Shown here piece after piece: positions 7,363 through 14,085 of a stretch of 14,085 nucleotides of DNA. The stretch covers positions 1-14,085 of the forward strand of contig JAGNOM010000042.1 in assembly GCA_017990155.1 (NCBI GenBank). The letters run 5' to 3'. The notes beneath the pieces were generated by a model. The model was not told the DNA's origin, ran no database searches, and saw only the letters and a program-made list of their open reading frames with translations. How positions within the stretch are numbered: position 1 is the first letter of the stretch; the number at the start of each line of letters is the position of its first letter. Source of the DNA: Propionivibrio sp. Lineage in GTDB: Bacteria; Pseudomonadota; Gammaproteobacteria; Burkholderiales; Rhodocyclaceae. Both the position numbers and the translations under genes were made by a program.

Positions 7363-8438
7363 TCGTCGAACCTCCGCAGGGCAAGGCCACATGCAACAAC
7401 CAAAGAAGGAGCGTCCTGCAAGAGGTTCTTGGCCTTGACTCGTTCCGAAAGGACCATGTCCGAAAACGGATTGGCGATCACGGTATTAATTTGAGTTCGC
7501 GAAGCCACCGCTTCATCCGCACCGGGTAAGACTGCGCACCCACCCGATAGCACGATATGGCTGACCTGATTGAACTGGGTTGAGGTAAAGAAAAATTGCA
7601 GTGCCCTTGAAACTTCCAGCGCCATGCTTTCCACGAACGGGTGGAGAACTTCTGTTTCGTAATTGTCCGGCAGGTTGTTGCGGCGCTTTTCAGATTCGGC
7701 TTCCTCGAAAGTCATGCCGAAAAGGCGCGCGATGTCTTGCGTGAGTTGATTGCCACCGAAAGCTTGTTCCCGGCCATACAGTTGCAGCCCGTCGCGAAGT
7801 ACAGTGAGATTCATCACGTTGGCGCCAATATCCACCAGTGCGATGATCTGCCCCTTTCCTTCATCTGGAAGCTGTTTCGTAATCAGGTCAAAGGCTGCCA
7901 GCGCGGCGTACGATTCAACGTCCATGACCACCGCTTTGAGGCCGGCGGACTCGACAACCGCAATGCGATCCTCGACCTTCTCTTTCCGCGACGCTGCTAT
8001 CAGCACTTCTGTCTCGTCGGGCGACGAGGGGGCCGGCCCGACGATTTGAAAATCGAGATTGACCTCTTCGAGCGCGAACGGAATGTACTGGTTGGCTTCG
8101 GATTCGACCTGCAGTTCGAGTTCCTGCTCGCGCAGGCCGGCAGCCACTATGATCTTCTTCGTAATTACGTGTGATGCTGGAAGTGCGATTGCCGCCGAGC
8201 GCGTTGATGTTGCCAAGCGCTTCCAAGCCCGCCTCACTGTCTCGGCAGTGGCCTCGAGATTGACGATGTTGCCATCCGCCACGGCATCCCTTGGCAGTAC
8301 TTCGATCGCGTACCGCTCGACCCGATAGCCGGTTTTGCCATCGCTGCCCAATTCGACCATCTTGACAGCGGAGGAGCTGATATCAAGGCCAATCAGGGAG
8401 CGGACTTTAGGATTGAAGATCGATAGATCGAATTGCAA
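7359..8438 (-). CDS. pilM: Type IV pilus actin-like ATPase-fold protein PilM
   Basis: PilM is a cytoplasmic actin/FtsA-fold protein that binds ATP and the N-terminus of PilN, linking the pilus motor to the alignment complex. The 359 residues show the phosphate loops GLDISS (17-22) and DIGAN (203-207), the GGNQLT segment (228-233) and the LSGGCAVLPG adenosine loop (297-306), plus the family signature NQYIPFALEEVNLDF (116-130). The start is TTG (plus 8436-8438). The first in-frame ATG is residue 27, inside the first beta hairpin, which would remove the phosphate loop. An upstream in-frame stop limits the frame, and a run of six G (plus 8446-8451) seven bases before the TTG can act as ribosome binding site. 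It is the first gene of pilMNOPQ. Its last codons contain CGGAGG, the ribosome binding site of pilN. Confidence 0.96.
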   Translation of the reverse strand: MQFDLSIFNPKVRSLIGLDISSSAVKMVELGSDGKTGYRVERYAIEVLPRDAVADGNIVNLEATAETVRRAWKRLATSTRSAAIALPASHVITKKIIVAAGLREQELELQVESEANQYIPFALEEVNLDFQIVGPAPSSPDETEVLIAASRKEKVEDRIAVVESAGLKAVVMDVESYAALAAFDLITKQLPDEGKGQIIALVDIGANVMNLTVLRDGLQLYGREQAFGGNQLTQDIARLFGMTFEEAESEKRRNNLPDNYETEVLHPFVESMALEVSRALQFFFTSTQFNQVSHIVLSGGCAVLPGADEAVASRTQINTVIANPFSDMVLSERVKAKNLLQDAPSLVVACGLALRRFDE

Positions 8439-8504
8439 ATCGACACCCCCCGAAAAACCCTTAACTAATTAGTAGTTAGCACACTTATTGATAATCTACT
8501 TTAG

Positions 8505-8533
8505 ATGCTAGCAACAAGTATCCGTCATGTAAA
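8505..8533 (-). promoter_or_regulatory. Candidate sigma-70 promoter of pilMNOPQ
   Basis: On the minus strand, TTTACA (plus 8528-8533; five of six to TTGACA) is separated by exactly 17 bases from TAGCAT (plus 8505-8510; four of six to TATAAT). Transcription would start near 8498, leaving a leader of about 60 bases before the pilM TTG. This is by eye only. Confidence 0.45.
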
Positions 8534-8631
8534 GCCATTTGCGGTCGGCTGTGGGAGGCGTGACGTGTCTTCGAGTTCAGGATCGATTCATGGCTGATTT
8601 CCCGTTCTGTACCAGCCATTCGGCCAACGAT

Positions 8632-8637
8632 TATAAT
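8632..8637 (+). promoter_or_regulatory. Candidate -10 box of mrcA
   Basis: A perfect TATAAT lies 31 bases before the mrcA TTG start, which would give a leader of about 25 bases. No good -35 hexamer is present 16-18 bases upstream, so the promoter may be weak or activator-dependent. Its position also supports the TTG start over any start further upstream. Confidence 0.45.
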
Positions 8638-8668
8638 CACCACGTCTTGTCTATTTCCGGATTCCCCT

Positions 8669-10975
8669 TTGCCTAACCTTTCTCGCTGGATTCTCTATCC
8701 TATTCTGCTGGTCGTTGGTGTCTTCGTAATCGCAGTGGCGATGGTCGTCGTCGTCTTGACGCTCACATATCCGAATCTGCCGTCGTTGGAGGTTTTGACG
8801 GACTACCGGCCGAAGATACCGCTTCGGGTTTTTACGGCCGACGGTCAAATGATTGGGGAGTTTGGCGAAGAGCGGCGTGAGGTCATCCGTTTTGTGGATG
8901 TTCCAGAAGTGATGAAACAAGCAATTCTGGCGGCGGAAGACGAACGCTTCTACCAACATGGGGGCGTGGATGCGCAAGGCATCGCGCGCGCAGCGCTGAG
9001 CAACTTCATTGGTGGTGGTCGGCGCCAGGGAGCGTCCACCATCACGCAACAGGTGGCAAAGAACTTCTTCCTTTCTTCGGAAAAGACCTACGTTCGCAAG
9101 CTTTATGAAGCCTTGCTGTCGTTCAAGATTGAAAAGAACCTTACCAAGGATCAGATTTTCGAGCTCTACATCAACCAGATTTTCCTCGGACAACGCGCTT
9201 ATGGCTTTGGCGCAGCGGCCCAGATCTACTTTGGTAAGTCGCTCAAGGAACTGAATATCGCGGAAGCGGCAATGCTGGCAGGTTTGCCGAAAGCGCCTTC
9301 GGCTTTCAATCCGGTTGTTAACCCTAAGCGTGCGCGTTTGAGGCAGCAGTATGTATTGCGGAGAATGCACGAGCTCGGTTTCATAAATGCTGAACAACAT
9401 GAGGAGGCTACGCGACAAGCGTTGGTCGTGAAGCGTGAGACCAACGTTTTCCCAGTCCATGCCGAATACGTTGCCGAGATGGCCCGGCAAATCGCCGCCG
9501 ATCGTTTCCCTGATGATGTTTATAGCGGTGGGTTGAAGGTCTACACGACGATCAGTCGGGACGATCAGGAAGCCGCCTACACCAGCCTTCGGCGTAACGT
9601 TCTTGACTACGATCGCCGGCACGGCTATCGGGGTGCCGAGGCGTACGTCGAAATGACGGATATCAAATCGGAGCAGGACGAGGCGCTTGACGAACTGTTG
9701 CAGGACTTCCACGACTCCGAAGACCTGCATCCGGCGATCGTTTTGAGCGCCGATACAAAGCAGATTCGTGCGTATCGGCGCGGGGGCGACGTGATCACGA
9801 TTGCCGGTGACGGGCTGAAATTTGCGGCGCGCATGATCGATGCCAAGGCGCCAGCGAGCAAGCGGCTCCGCCGTGGCGCGGTCATTCGCGTGCAGACTGA
9901 CGCCAAGAACAATTGGCGGATTACCCAGATGCCAGAGGTTGAAGCCGCCTTTCTGTCCGCCGACCCGCAAAATGGCTCGATTCGCTCGCTGATCGGCGGC
10001 TTCGATTTCAATCGCAGCAAGTTCAACCACGTGACACAGGCCTGGCGTCAGCCTGGATCAAGCTTCAAGCCGTTCATTTATTCTGGCGCGCTGGAAAAGG
10101 GCTTCACCCCGGCGTCGATCGTGTATGACGACCCGATCAGTTTCCCGGCCTCCGTCACCGGGAGTCGGGCATGGGAGCCGAAGAACTACGACGGGAAGTA
10201 CGAAGGCGCGATGCGCGTGCGGACGGCGCTGGCCAAGTCGAAGAACATGGTGTCGATTCGGCTCCTGCAGGCAAGTGGCGTGCATTTCATACAGGACTAC
10301 GCAACGCGCTTTGGATTTGATGCTGACAAGCATCCAGCCTATCTGACGATGGCGCTCGGAGCGGGATCGGTGACGCCCTGGCAGATGGTCTCGGCATATT
10401 CGGTGTTCGCCAACGGCGGCTATCGGATCCAGCCGTACATCGTTCGCGACATACGTGATGCGAACGGCAACATTCTGGCAGGGTCCCAGCCGGTTGTCGC
10501 TGGCGACAAATCCTTGCTGGTGATCGACCCGCGCAATGCCTATCTGATGGACAGCATGCTTCGCGACGTGACCATTTACGGCACGGCGGGGCGCGCTTCA
10601 GCGACGCTCAAGCGGCGCGATCTCGCTGGCAAGACCGGTACCACCAATGAGCATGTCGACGCCTGGTTCTGCGGCTATCAGAGAACGGTCGTGGGCTGTT
10701 CGTGGATCGGCTTTGATCAGCCAAAGAACTTGGGCAACGGCGAAACCGGCGGATCGGCCGCTTTGCCGGCCTGGATCGGCTACATGGCCAGCGCGCTGAA
10801 AGACGTTCCCGAATCATTCATGCCGCAGCCGGAAGGGCTTGTGTCGCTGGAGATCGCGGATTCCGGCAAAGGGCCAAGCAAGGAATTTTTCTACGCCGAG
10901 AATGTGCCAGCCGCACCAGAGTCAGAAGGTGAGCCGGAACTTCCTCTGGGCGACGAGTCCAGTCCGGTCGACTGA
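8669..10975 (+). CDS. mrcA: Penicillin-binding protein 1A (class A PBP)
   Basis: This bifunctional inner-membrane enzyme polymerises glycan strands from lipid II and crosslinks stem peptides in the periplasm. The 768 residues include one N-terminal membrane helix (about 8-33) and a GT51 glycosyltransferase domain (about 55-230) with catalytic E90 in AAEDERFYQHGG, GASTITQQVAKNFFLS and GQRAYGFGAAAQIYFGK. An OB-like insert follows (about 340-440), then the transpeptidase with SSFK (S464, K467), SKN (524-526) and KTG (655-657). It aligns well with remembered Neisseria PonA. The start is TTG (plus 8669-8671). No ATG precedes it in frame, the first internal ATG falls within the membrane helix, and only a weak GGA lies seven bases upstream. 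It is transcribed away from pilM and towards cyaY. The acidic C-terminal tail after about residue 740 is typical and variable. Confidence 0.97.
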   Translation: MPNLSRWILYPILLVVGVFVIAVAMVVVVLTLTYPNLPSLEVLTDYRPKIPLRVFTADGQMIGEFGEERREVIRFVDVPEVMKQAILAAEDERFYQHGGVDAQGIARAALSNFIGGGRRQGASTITQQVAKNFFLSSEKTYVRKLYEALLSFKIEKNLTKDQIFELYINQIFLGQRAYGFGAAAQIYFGKSLKELNIAEAAMLAGLPKAPSAFNPVVNPKRARLRQQYVLRRMHELGFINAEQHEEATRQALVVKRETNVFPVHAEYVAEMARQIAADRFPDDVYSGGLKVYTTISRDDQEAAYTSLRRNVLDYDRRHGYRGAEAYVEMTDIKSEQDEALDELLQDFHDSEDLHPAIVLSADTKQIRAYRRGGDVITIAGDGLKFAARMIDAKAPASKRLRRGAVIRVQTDAKNNWRITQMPEVEAAFLSADPQNGSIRSLIGGFDFNRSKFNHVTQAWRQPGSSFKPFIYSGALEKGFTPASIVYDDPISFPASVTGSRAWEPKNYDGKYEGAMRVRTALAKSKNMVSIRLLQASGVHFIQDYATRFGFDADKHPAYLTMALGAGSVTPWQMVSAYSVFANGGYRIQPYIVRDIRDANGNILAGSQPVVAGDKSLLVIDPRNAYLMDSMLRDVTIYGTAGRASATLKRRDLAGKTGTTNEHVDAWFCGYQRTVVGCSWIGFDQPKNLGNGETGGSAALPAWIGYMASALKDVPESFMPQPEGLVSLEIADSGKGPSKEFFYAENVPAAPESEGEPELPLGDESSPVD

Positions 10976-11003
10976 ACGTTCCCGGGAAACTGATCAATCG
11001 ACC
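10966..11003. terminator. Inverted repeat between convergent mrcA and cyaY, possible shared terminator
   Basis: GGTCGACTGA (10966-10975, including the mrcA stop codon) pairs with TCAATCGACC (10994-11003), nine of ten positions. The mismatch becomes a G-U pair in the minus-strand transcript. The 18-base loop contains a perfect palindrome TTCCCGGGAA (10979-10988). No T-run follows on either strand, so a classical intrinsic terminator is unlikely, but the position in a 38-base convergent gap fits a transcript end for both genes. Confidence 0.35.
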
Positions 11004-11013
11004 AGTCTTCCGA

Positions 11014-11334
11014 TCAAAGGGACAGCTTGACCGATTCCCCCGATTGCGATGACAGGATCCGGGTGAGCGAGGCCATGAGCTCGCTTTTATCGCGCGTATC
11101 GCGCCAGGCGCTTCCGTCCCAGCGGAAGTGATATCCACCGGATTTGGCCGCGACCCAAACTTCCCGGGCTGCGGAGTGGCGATTGACGATGATCTTGCTG
11201 CCGTCGGGCAACTCGATCTCGAGCACGCCGGCACTGACCATTGCAAAATCAAGATCGGCATCGCTCTGCTCAAGCCCGGCTTCGATCTGCTTCAGCGCCT
11301 CGTCGGCCAGCGTATTGAATTCGCTATCATTCAT
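11014..11334 (-). CDS. cyaY: Frataxin homologue CyaY, iron-sulfur cluster assembly regulator
   Basis: CyaY is the bacterial frataxin. It binds iron and the cysteine desulfurase IscS and tunes Fe-S cluster assembly in the cytoplasm. The product is 106 residues, the same length as remembered E. coli CyaY, and opens identically with MNDSEF. The acidic first helix, the GVLEIEL...GSKIIVNRH strands and the EVWVAAKSGGYHF segment followed by W and DTR are all in order. The ATG at plus 11332-11334 has only a weak AGG directly upstream. It is divergent from lptM, with 34 bases between the starts, so promoters must overlap one or both coding ends. It converges on mrcA. Adjacency of cyaY to a small lipoprotein and a diaminopimelate/lysine gene resembles the E. 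coli order cyaY-lptM-dapF. Confidence 0.96.
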   Translation of the reverse strand: MNDSEFNTLADEALKQIEAGLEQSDADLDFAMVSAGVLEIELPDGSKIIVNRHSAAREVWVAAKSGGYHFRWDGSAWRDTRDKSELMASLTRILSSQSGESVKLSL

Positions 11335-11368
11335 CCTGTGCTACCATTTTTTACTTTCGGTTATCCCC

Positions 11369-11554
11369 ATGCGCCAACGACTCACGCTGACCATCCTGCT
11401 TGTTTCAATCTCACTTGGCGCCTGTGGCACCCGCGGTCCGCTGACCTTGCCGCCCCCCCAGTCGAAAGCCGATTTCTCCGAACACGCTGCAATACGACCG
11501 CTATCGCACGCGACCGTTTCAATCGATCTTAACACGGCAAAAGAACCCTCCTGA
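11369..11554 (+). CDS. lptM: LptM-like small lipoprotein (former YifL family)
   Basis: In E. coli LptM is a small outer-membrane lipoprotein that associates with LptD-LptE and helps its oxidative maturation at the BAM complex. Here 61 residues start with MRQRLTLTILLVSISLGAC: a basic N-terminus, a hydrophobic helix and the lipobox LGAC with C19 as lipidated residue. The mature start CGTRGPLTLPPP matches the family hallmark CGxxGPLxxPP. The remainder (about 32-61) is polar and probably disordered. The start ATG at 11369 lacks a clear ribosome binding site. The stop TGA shares one base with the lysA ATG (TGATG), so the two are translationally coupled. The same frame is open upstream to 11144 over cyaY, but the lipoprotein signal fixes the start. 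Position beside cyaY supports the family call. Confidence 0.85.
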   Translation: MRQRLTLTILLVSISLGACGTRGPLTLPPPQSKADFSEHAAIRPLSHATVSIDLNTAKEPS

Positions 11555-12798
11555 TGACTGCATTCTCACTGAACAACGGCCAGCTGTACGCCGAATCCGT
11601 GCCGCTATCCGGCGTCGCCGAGCGTTTTGGCACGCCGTGCTATCTATACTCCCGCGCCGCGCTCGAAGCGGCGTTCGACGAGTTCAGGCAAGAGCTCGAC
11701 GGCATCGACTCGATGATCTGCTACGCGGTCAAAGCCAATTCGAACATCGCGGTGCTCAATGTCTTTGCCCGCCTCGGTGCGGGGTTTGACATCGTTTCAC
11801 TCGGCGAGTTGAAGCGCGTGCTTGCCGCAGGTGCGGACCCGAAGAAGATTGTCTTCTCCGGTGTTGGAAAGTCCGCGGCCGAAATGGCATTTGCTCTTGA
11901 AACCGGGATTTACTGCTTCAACGTCGAGTCAGCACCCGAACTCGATCGTCTCAATACAGTTGCGGGGAAACTCGGCAAGAAGGCGCCTATCAGTTTGCGC
12001 GTCAACCCGAACGTCGATGCCAAGACGCATCCCTACATCTCGACCGGGCTCAAGGAGAACAAGTTCGGCGTCGCTTACGAAGATGCGCTGACTACCTACA
12101 AGAAAGCGGCCGGACTGCCGAATCTGGAAGTGACCGGCATCGACTGCCACATCGGATCACAGTTGCTCGATCCGGCACCATTCGCCGAAGCGCTCGAGAA
12201 ACTCCTGCAACTCATCGACCAGCTTCGGGTCAACGGTATCGAGCTTCGCCACATCGACCTTGGCGGCGGGCTCGGCATTCGCTACAAGGACGAAGACGAA
12301 CCTTCCGTCAAATCCTACCTTCAACCGTTGCTGCACGAACTCAAGGGGCGAGGACTGAAGATCATGCTTGAGCCGGGAAGGCGTCTCGTCGGCAACGCGG
12401 GTGTGCTGCTCACTCGGGTCGAGTACCTGAAGCCCGGCGAAGCCAAGAACTTCGCAATCATCGATGCGGCGATGAACGACCTCGCGCGTCCGGCGCTTTA
12501 CGACGCCTGGCACGACATCGTTCCCGTCGTACCCCGCGCTGGTGCGACGCAAGACTGGGAGATCGTCGGCCCGATCTGCGAATCGAGCGATTTCCTCGGG
12601 CACAAGCGTGCCTTGAATATCGAGCCGGGCGATGTCCTGGCCGTCATGTCGGCAGGTGCCTACGGCATGGCGATGAGCTCGAACTACAACACGCGTGCGC
12701 GCGCTGCCGAGGTGATGGTCGATGGGGCCGAAGTGCATCTGATCCGGCGCCGGGAGACGATCGAAGAACTGTACGCGCTGGAAAGTTTGTTGCCTTGA
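11554..12798 (+). CDS. lysA: Diaminopimelate decarboxylase
   Basis: LysA decarboxylates meso-diaminopimelate to L-lysine, the last step of lysine synthesis, using PLP in the cytoplasm. The 414-residue length is normal for the family. PLP-forming K60 lies in YAVKANSN; H199 lies in HIGSQ; the phosphate-binding glycines G237-G239 lie in DLGGGLG; EPGR (273-276) and C342 in ICESSD contribute to the active site at the dimer interface; SAGAYG (366-371) closes the site. The ATG overlaps the lptM stop by one base, and its stop overlaps the next gene's TTG by four bases. It is therefore the middle gene of a tightly coupled run. Its substrate is also a peptidoglycan building block, which fits the nearby PBP1A only loosely. 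Confidence 0.98.
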   Translation: MTAFSLNNGQLYAESVPLSGVAERFGTPCYLYSRAALEAAFDEFRQELDGIDSMICYAVKANSNIAVLNVFARLGAGFDIVSLGELKRVLAAGADPKKIVFSGVGKSAAEMAFALETGIYCFNVESAPELDRLNTVAGKLGKKAPISLRVNPNVDAKTHPYISTGLKENKFGVAYEDALTTYKKAAGLPNLEVTGIDCHIGSQLLDPAPFAEALEKLLQLIDQLRVNGIELRHIDLGGGLGIRYKDEDEPSVKSYLQPLLHELKGRGLKIMLEPGRRLVGNAGVLLTRVEYLKPGEAKNFAIIDAAMNDLARPALYDAWHDIVPVVPRAGATQDWEIVGPICESSDFLGHKRALNIEPGDVLAVMSAGAYGMAMSSNYNTRARAAEVMVDGAEVHLIRRRETIEELYALESLLP

Positions 12799-13976
12799 AT
12801 ACTATTCGCACCTGCCTCCTGCTCGCTGGTTTTCTCGCAGTTGGCGCATGCAGCGAGGGAAGTGCGAAGAAAAAGACCGAGCCGCCGCCGGTTCCAGTGA
12901 CGGCGACTCAGGCCGTCGCGAAGGATATTCCGGTGCGCTTGCAAGTGGTTGGGCGGGCCGAGGCTTATGAGAGCGTGGCGTTGAAGTCGCGGGTTGATGG
13001 TCAGGTCGAGGCCGTGCTCTTCGCCGAGGGGCAACACGTGAATCAGGGCGACCTGCTCATCCGGATGGACCCTGCCGACCTCGCCGCACGACTGTCTCAA
13101 GCGCAGGCGACTGCCGGGCGCGACGAAGCACTGCTCGCCAAGGCGCGAGCCGATACGACGCGCTACCTCGCGCTCAAGGACCGGAGTTTCGTTTCCGATG
13201 AGAAGGTCAATGATGTCCGGACCAACGAAGCCGCGGCACAGGCTAATCTGCGTGCCAGCAAGGCTGCGGTCGATGTCGCAAGATTGCAGCGCTCCTACAC
13301 CGAGATTCGCGCCCCGATTTCGGGCGTGATTGGCGCCCGGCTGGTTTTCCCCGGCTCGTCGGTCAAGACCAACGACACCTTGCTGGCCGTGATCAACCGG
13401 GTTCAGCCCTTGCGGGTCAGCTTTCCGGTTCCGGAGAAGCACCTGCCGCGTTTGCGGGAGGCGATGCAATCGGGCGGTCTCAAAGTTGACGCCAGCCTGC
13501 CGAACAACACCTCCCGTCATTTTTCGGGGGAAGTGCGTTTCATCGACAATGCAGTGGATACGACTACGGGTACCATCCTCGTCAAAGCTGAACTGGATAA
13601 CGCGGACGAACGGCTGACGCCGGGACAGTTCCTCAACGTTTCACTGATTCTGAACACGCTGACCAACGCCGTGACCGTTCCGAGTGAAGCGATTCAACAA
13701 GGCGCGGAGGGGAACTTTCTCTATGTTGTCAGCGGTGACAGCACGGTCGAAATGCGCAAGATCGAAACGGCGTCGGCGGATACCGCTGCGACGGCGGTGG
13801 CGAAAGGGCTTGCCATCGGCGAGACGGTCGTCACCGACGGCCACCTGCGGCTCACGCCGGGTGCCAAGGTCAAGATCAAGGATCAAGCAGCGCCGCGCGA
13901 TGAAGCCAGGCATGGCGAAGAAGGCGGTACGGCGCGCGCGAATAAAACCGAAGCCTCCACGGCCGCTCGTCGGTAA
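12795..13976 (+). CDS. RND efflux periplasmic adaptor lipoprotein (MdtA/AcrA-like)
   Basis: This membrane-fusion protein should join an RND pump to an outer-membrane channel. The 393 residues begin with a lipoprotein signal (lipobox-like VGAC, C19 lipidated). They continue with a first beta/lipoyl half (about 34-92, LKSRVDGQVEAVLFAEGQHVNQGDLLIRMD), an alpha-helical hairpin (about 93-165), the second lipoyl half (IRAPISGVIGARLV, 171-184), a beta barrel (about 205-290, FIDNAVDTTTGTI and LTPGQF) and a membrane-proximal domain. A charged, low-complexity tail follows from about residue 363. The start is TTG (12795-12797), overlapping the lysA stop as TTGA; the next in-frame Met is residue 91. Eight bases separate its stop from the pump gene. 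Substrate cannot be judged from sequence, so no specific gene symbol is given. Confidence 0.93.
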   Translation: MNTIRTCLLLAGFLAVGACSEGSAKKKTEPPPVPVTATQAVAKDIPVRLQVVGRAEAYESVALKSRVDGQVEAVLFAEGQHVNQGDLLIRMDPADLAARLSQAQATAGRDEALLAKARADTTRYLALKDRSFVSDEKVNDVRTNEAAAQANLRASKAAVDVARLQRSYTEIRAPISGVIGARLVFPGSSVKTNDTLLAVINRVQPLRVSFPVPEKHLPRLREAMQSGGLKVDASLPNNTSRHFSGEVRFIDNAVDTTTGTILVKAELDNADERLTPGQFLNVSLILNTLTNAVTVPSEAIQQGAEGNFLYVVSGDSTVEMRKIETASADTAATAVAKGLAIGETVVTDGHLRLTPGAKVKIKDQAAPRDEARHGEEGGTARANKTEASTAARR

Positions 13977-13984
13977 GGCGCGCG

Positions 13985-14085
13985 ATGAATCTGCCCGAGC
14001 TATGCATCCGCCGTCCGGTCATGACGACGTTGCTGATGGCGGCATTCATCATCTTCGGCATCATTTCCTACCGCGCGTTGCCCGT
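13985..14085 (+). CDS. RND efflux transporter permease, N-terminal 33 residues (cut by window edge)
   Basis: This is the start of an inner-membrane RND (AcrB/MdtB-like) pump, driven by the proton gradient. Visible residues begin MNLPELCIRRPVMTTLL: a short cytoplasmic amphipathic segment with the RRPV motif, then the first membrane helix (about 13-29) and the family-typical segment ending YRALP. The ATG at 13985 is preceded by TAAGG, which includes the stop codon of the adaptor gene, so the two genes are one operon. The frame runs off the window; RND pumps are normally about 1000-1050 residues. Confidence 0.88.
   Translation, partial: MNLPELCIRRPVMTTLLMAAFIIFGIISYRALP

Larger units (their letters stand above)
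8439..8668. other. Divergent pilM-mrcA intergenic region
   Basis: I see no gene here. The pilM side is notably A+T rich and carries the candidate minus-strand promoter at 8505-8533, a perfect 10-base palindrome ACTAATTAGT (8464-8473) in the expected pilM leader, and the G6 ribosome-binding tract. The mrcA side carries a perfect TATAAT (8632-8637). The middle (about 8540-8620) shows nothing I can name. Confidence 0.5.

Noticed and set aside
7363..7392. Ten-codon N-terminal extension of pilN
   Set aside because: The extension overlaps the end of pilM further and puts extra residues before the invariant INLLPHRE motif. The internal ATG has GGAGG at good spacing and the ATGA overlap seen at the other junctions.
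8498..8535. Sigma-54 promoter for pilM (GG...TTGC on the minus strand)
   Set aside because: The GG and GC elements are one base too close for the -24/-12 consensus, while a sigma-70-like pair with exact 17-base spacing fits the same place better.
8651..10030. A 459-codon open frame on the minus strand opposite mrcA
   Set aside because: It lies wholly antisense to a clear PBP1A gene with all catalytic motifs, shows no recognisable family features, and is the kind of shadow frame expected from the codon bias of the plus-strand gene.
12684..13520. A 278-codon minus-strand open frame across the lysA-adaptor junction
   Set aside because: Antisense to two well-supported genes and without recognisable motifs.
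1..14085. CRISPR arrays, tRNA or rRNA genes, insertion sequences, phage or defence genes
   Set aside because: None was seen on reading both strands; almost all sequence is covered by recognised core genes and short gaps.

Overview
The window is a stretch of ordinary chromosome from a Gram-negative betaproteobacterium. The proteins read most like those of Rhodocyclales relatives (Accumulibacter, Dechloromonas or Propionivibrio types). This placement is by eye from protein similarity and gene order: PilMNOPQ next to AroK-AroB, a divergent PBP1A, then CyaY, LptM and LysA. No search was run. No tRNA, rRNA, CRISPR array, insertion sequence, phage gene or integrase was seen, and I do not see a previously undescribed system here.

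Layout. Bases 1-1416 (minus strand) hold the first 472 codons of ilvD, cut by the window edge. A 183-base gap with one clean hairpin separates it from aroB and aroK (minus strand, overlapping by 13 bases). A gap of about 300 bases then contains a good intrinsic terminator for the next unit. Bases 3517-8438 (minus strand) are the type IV pilus operon pilM-pilN-pilO-pilP-pilQ. All four junctions are 4-base start/stop overlaps. A 230-base divergent region carries a likely pilM promoter and a perfect TATAAT box for mrcA (PBP1A), which runs on the plus strand to 10975. It converges on cyaY (minus strand). Divergent from cyaY are lptM, lysA, an RND efflux adaptor lipoprotein and the first 33 codons of its RND pump, all on the plus strand and tightly packed.

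How the genes fit together. PilM, PilN, PilO and PilP form the cytoplasm-to-periplasm alignment complex that links the pilus motor to the PilQ secretin. AroK and AroB are shikimate-pathway enzymes. PBP1A polymerises and crosslinks peptidoglycan, and LysA consumes meso-diaminopimelate, a peptidoglycan precursor. LptM is a small lipoprotein linked to assembly of the LPS translocon, and CyaY is the bacterial frataxin. The adaptor and pump begin a tripartite efflux system that is translationally joined to lysA, which is the least expected neighbourhood in the window.

Points worth a second look: 5 of 14 gene starts are non-ATG (four TTG, one GTG); the last codons of each pil gene double as the ribosome binding site of the next; several short inverted repeats lie in gene gaps; and the sampled pil and aroK lines are lower in G+C than lines sampled in ilvD and lysA.
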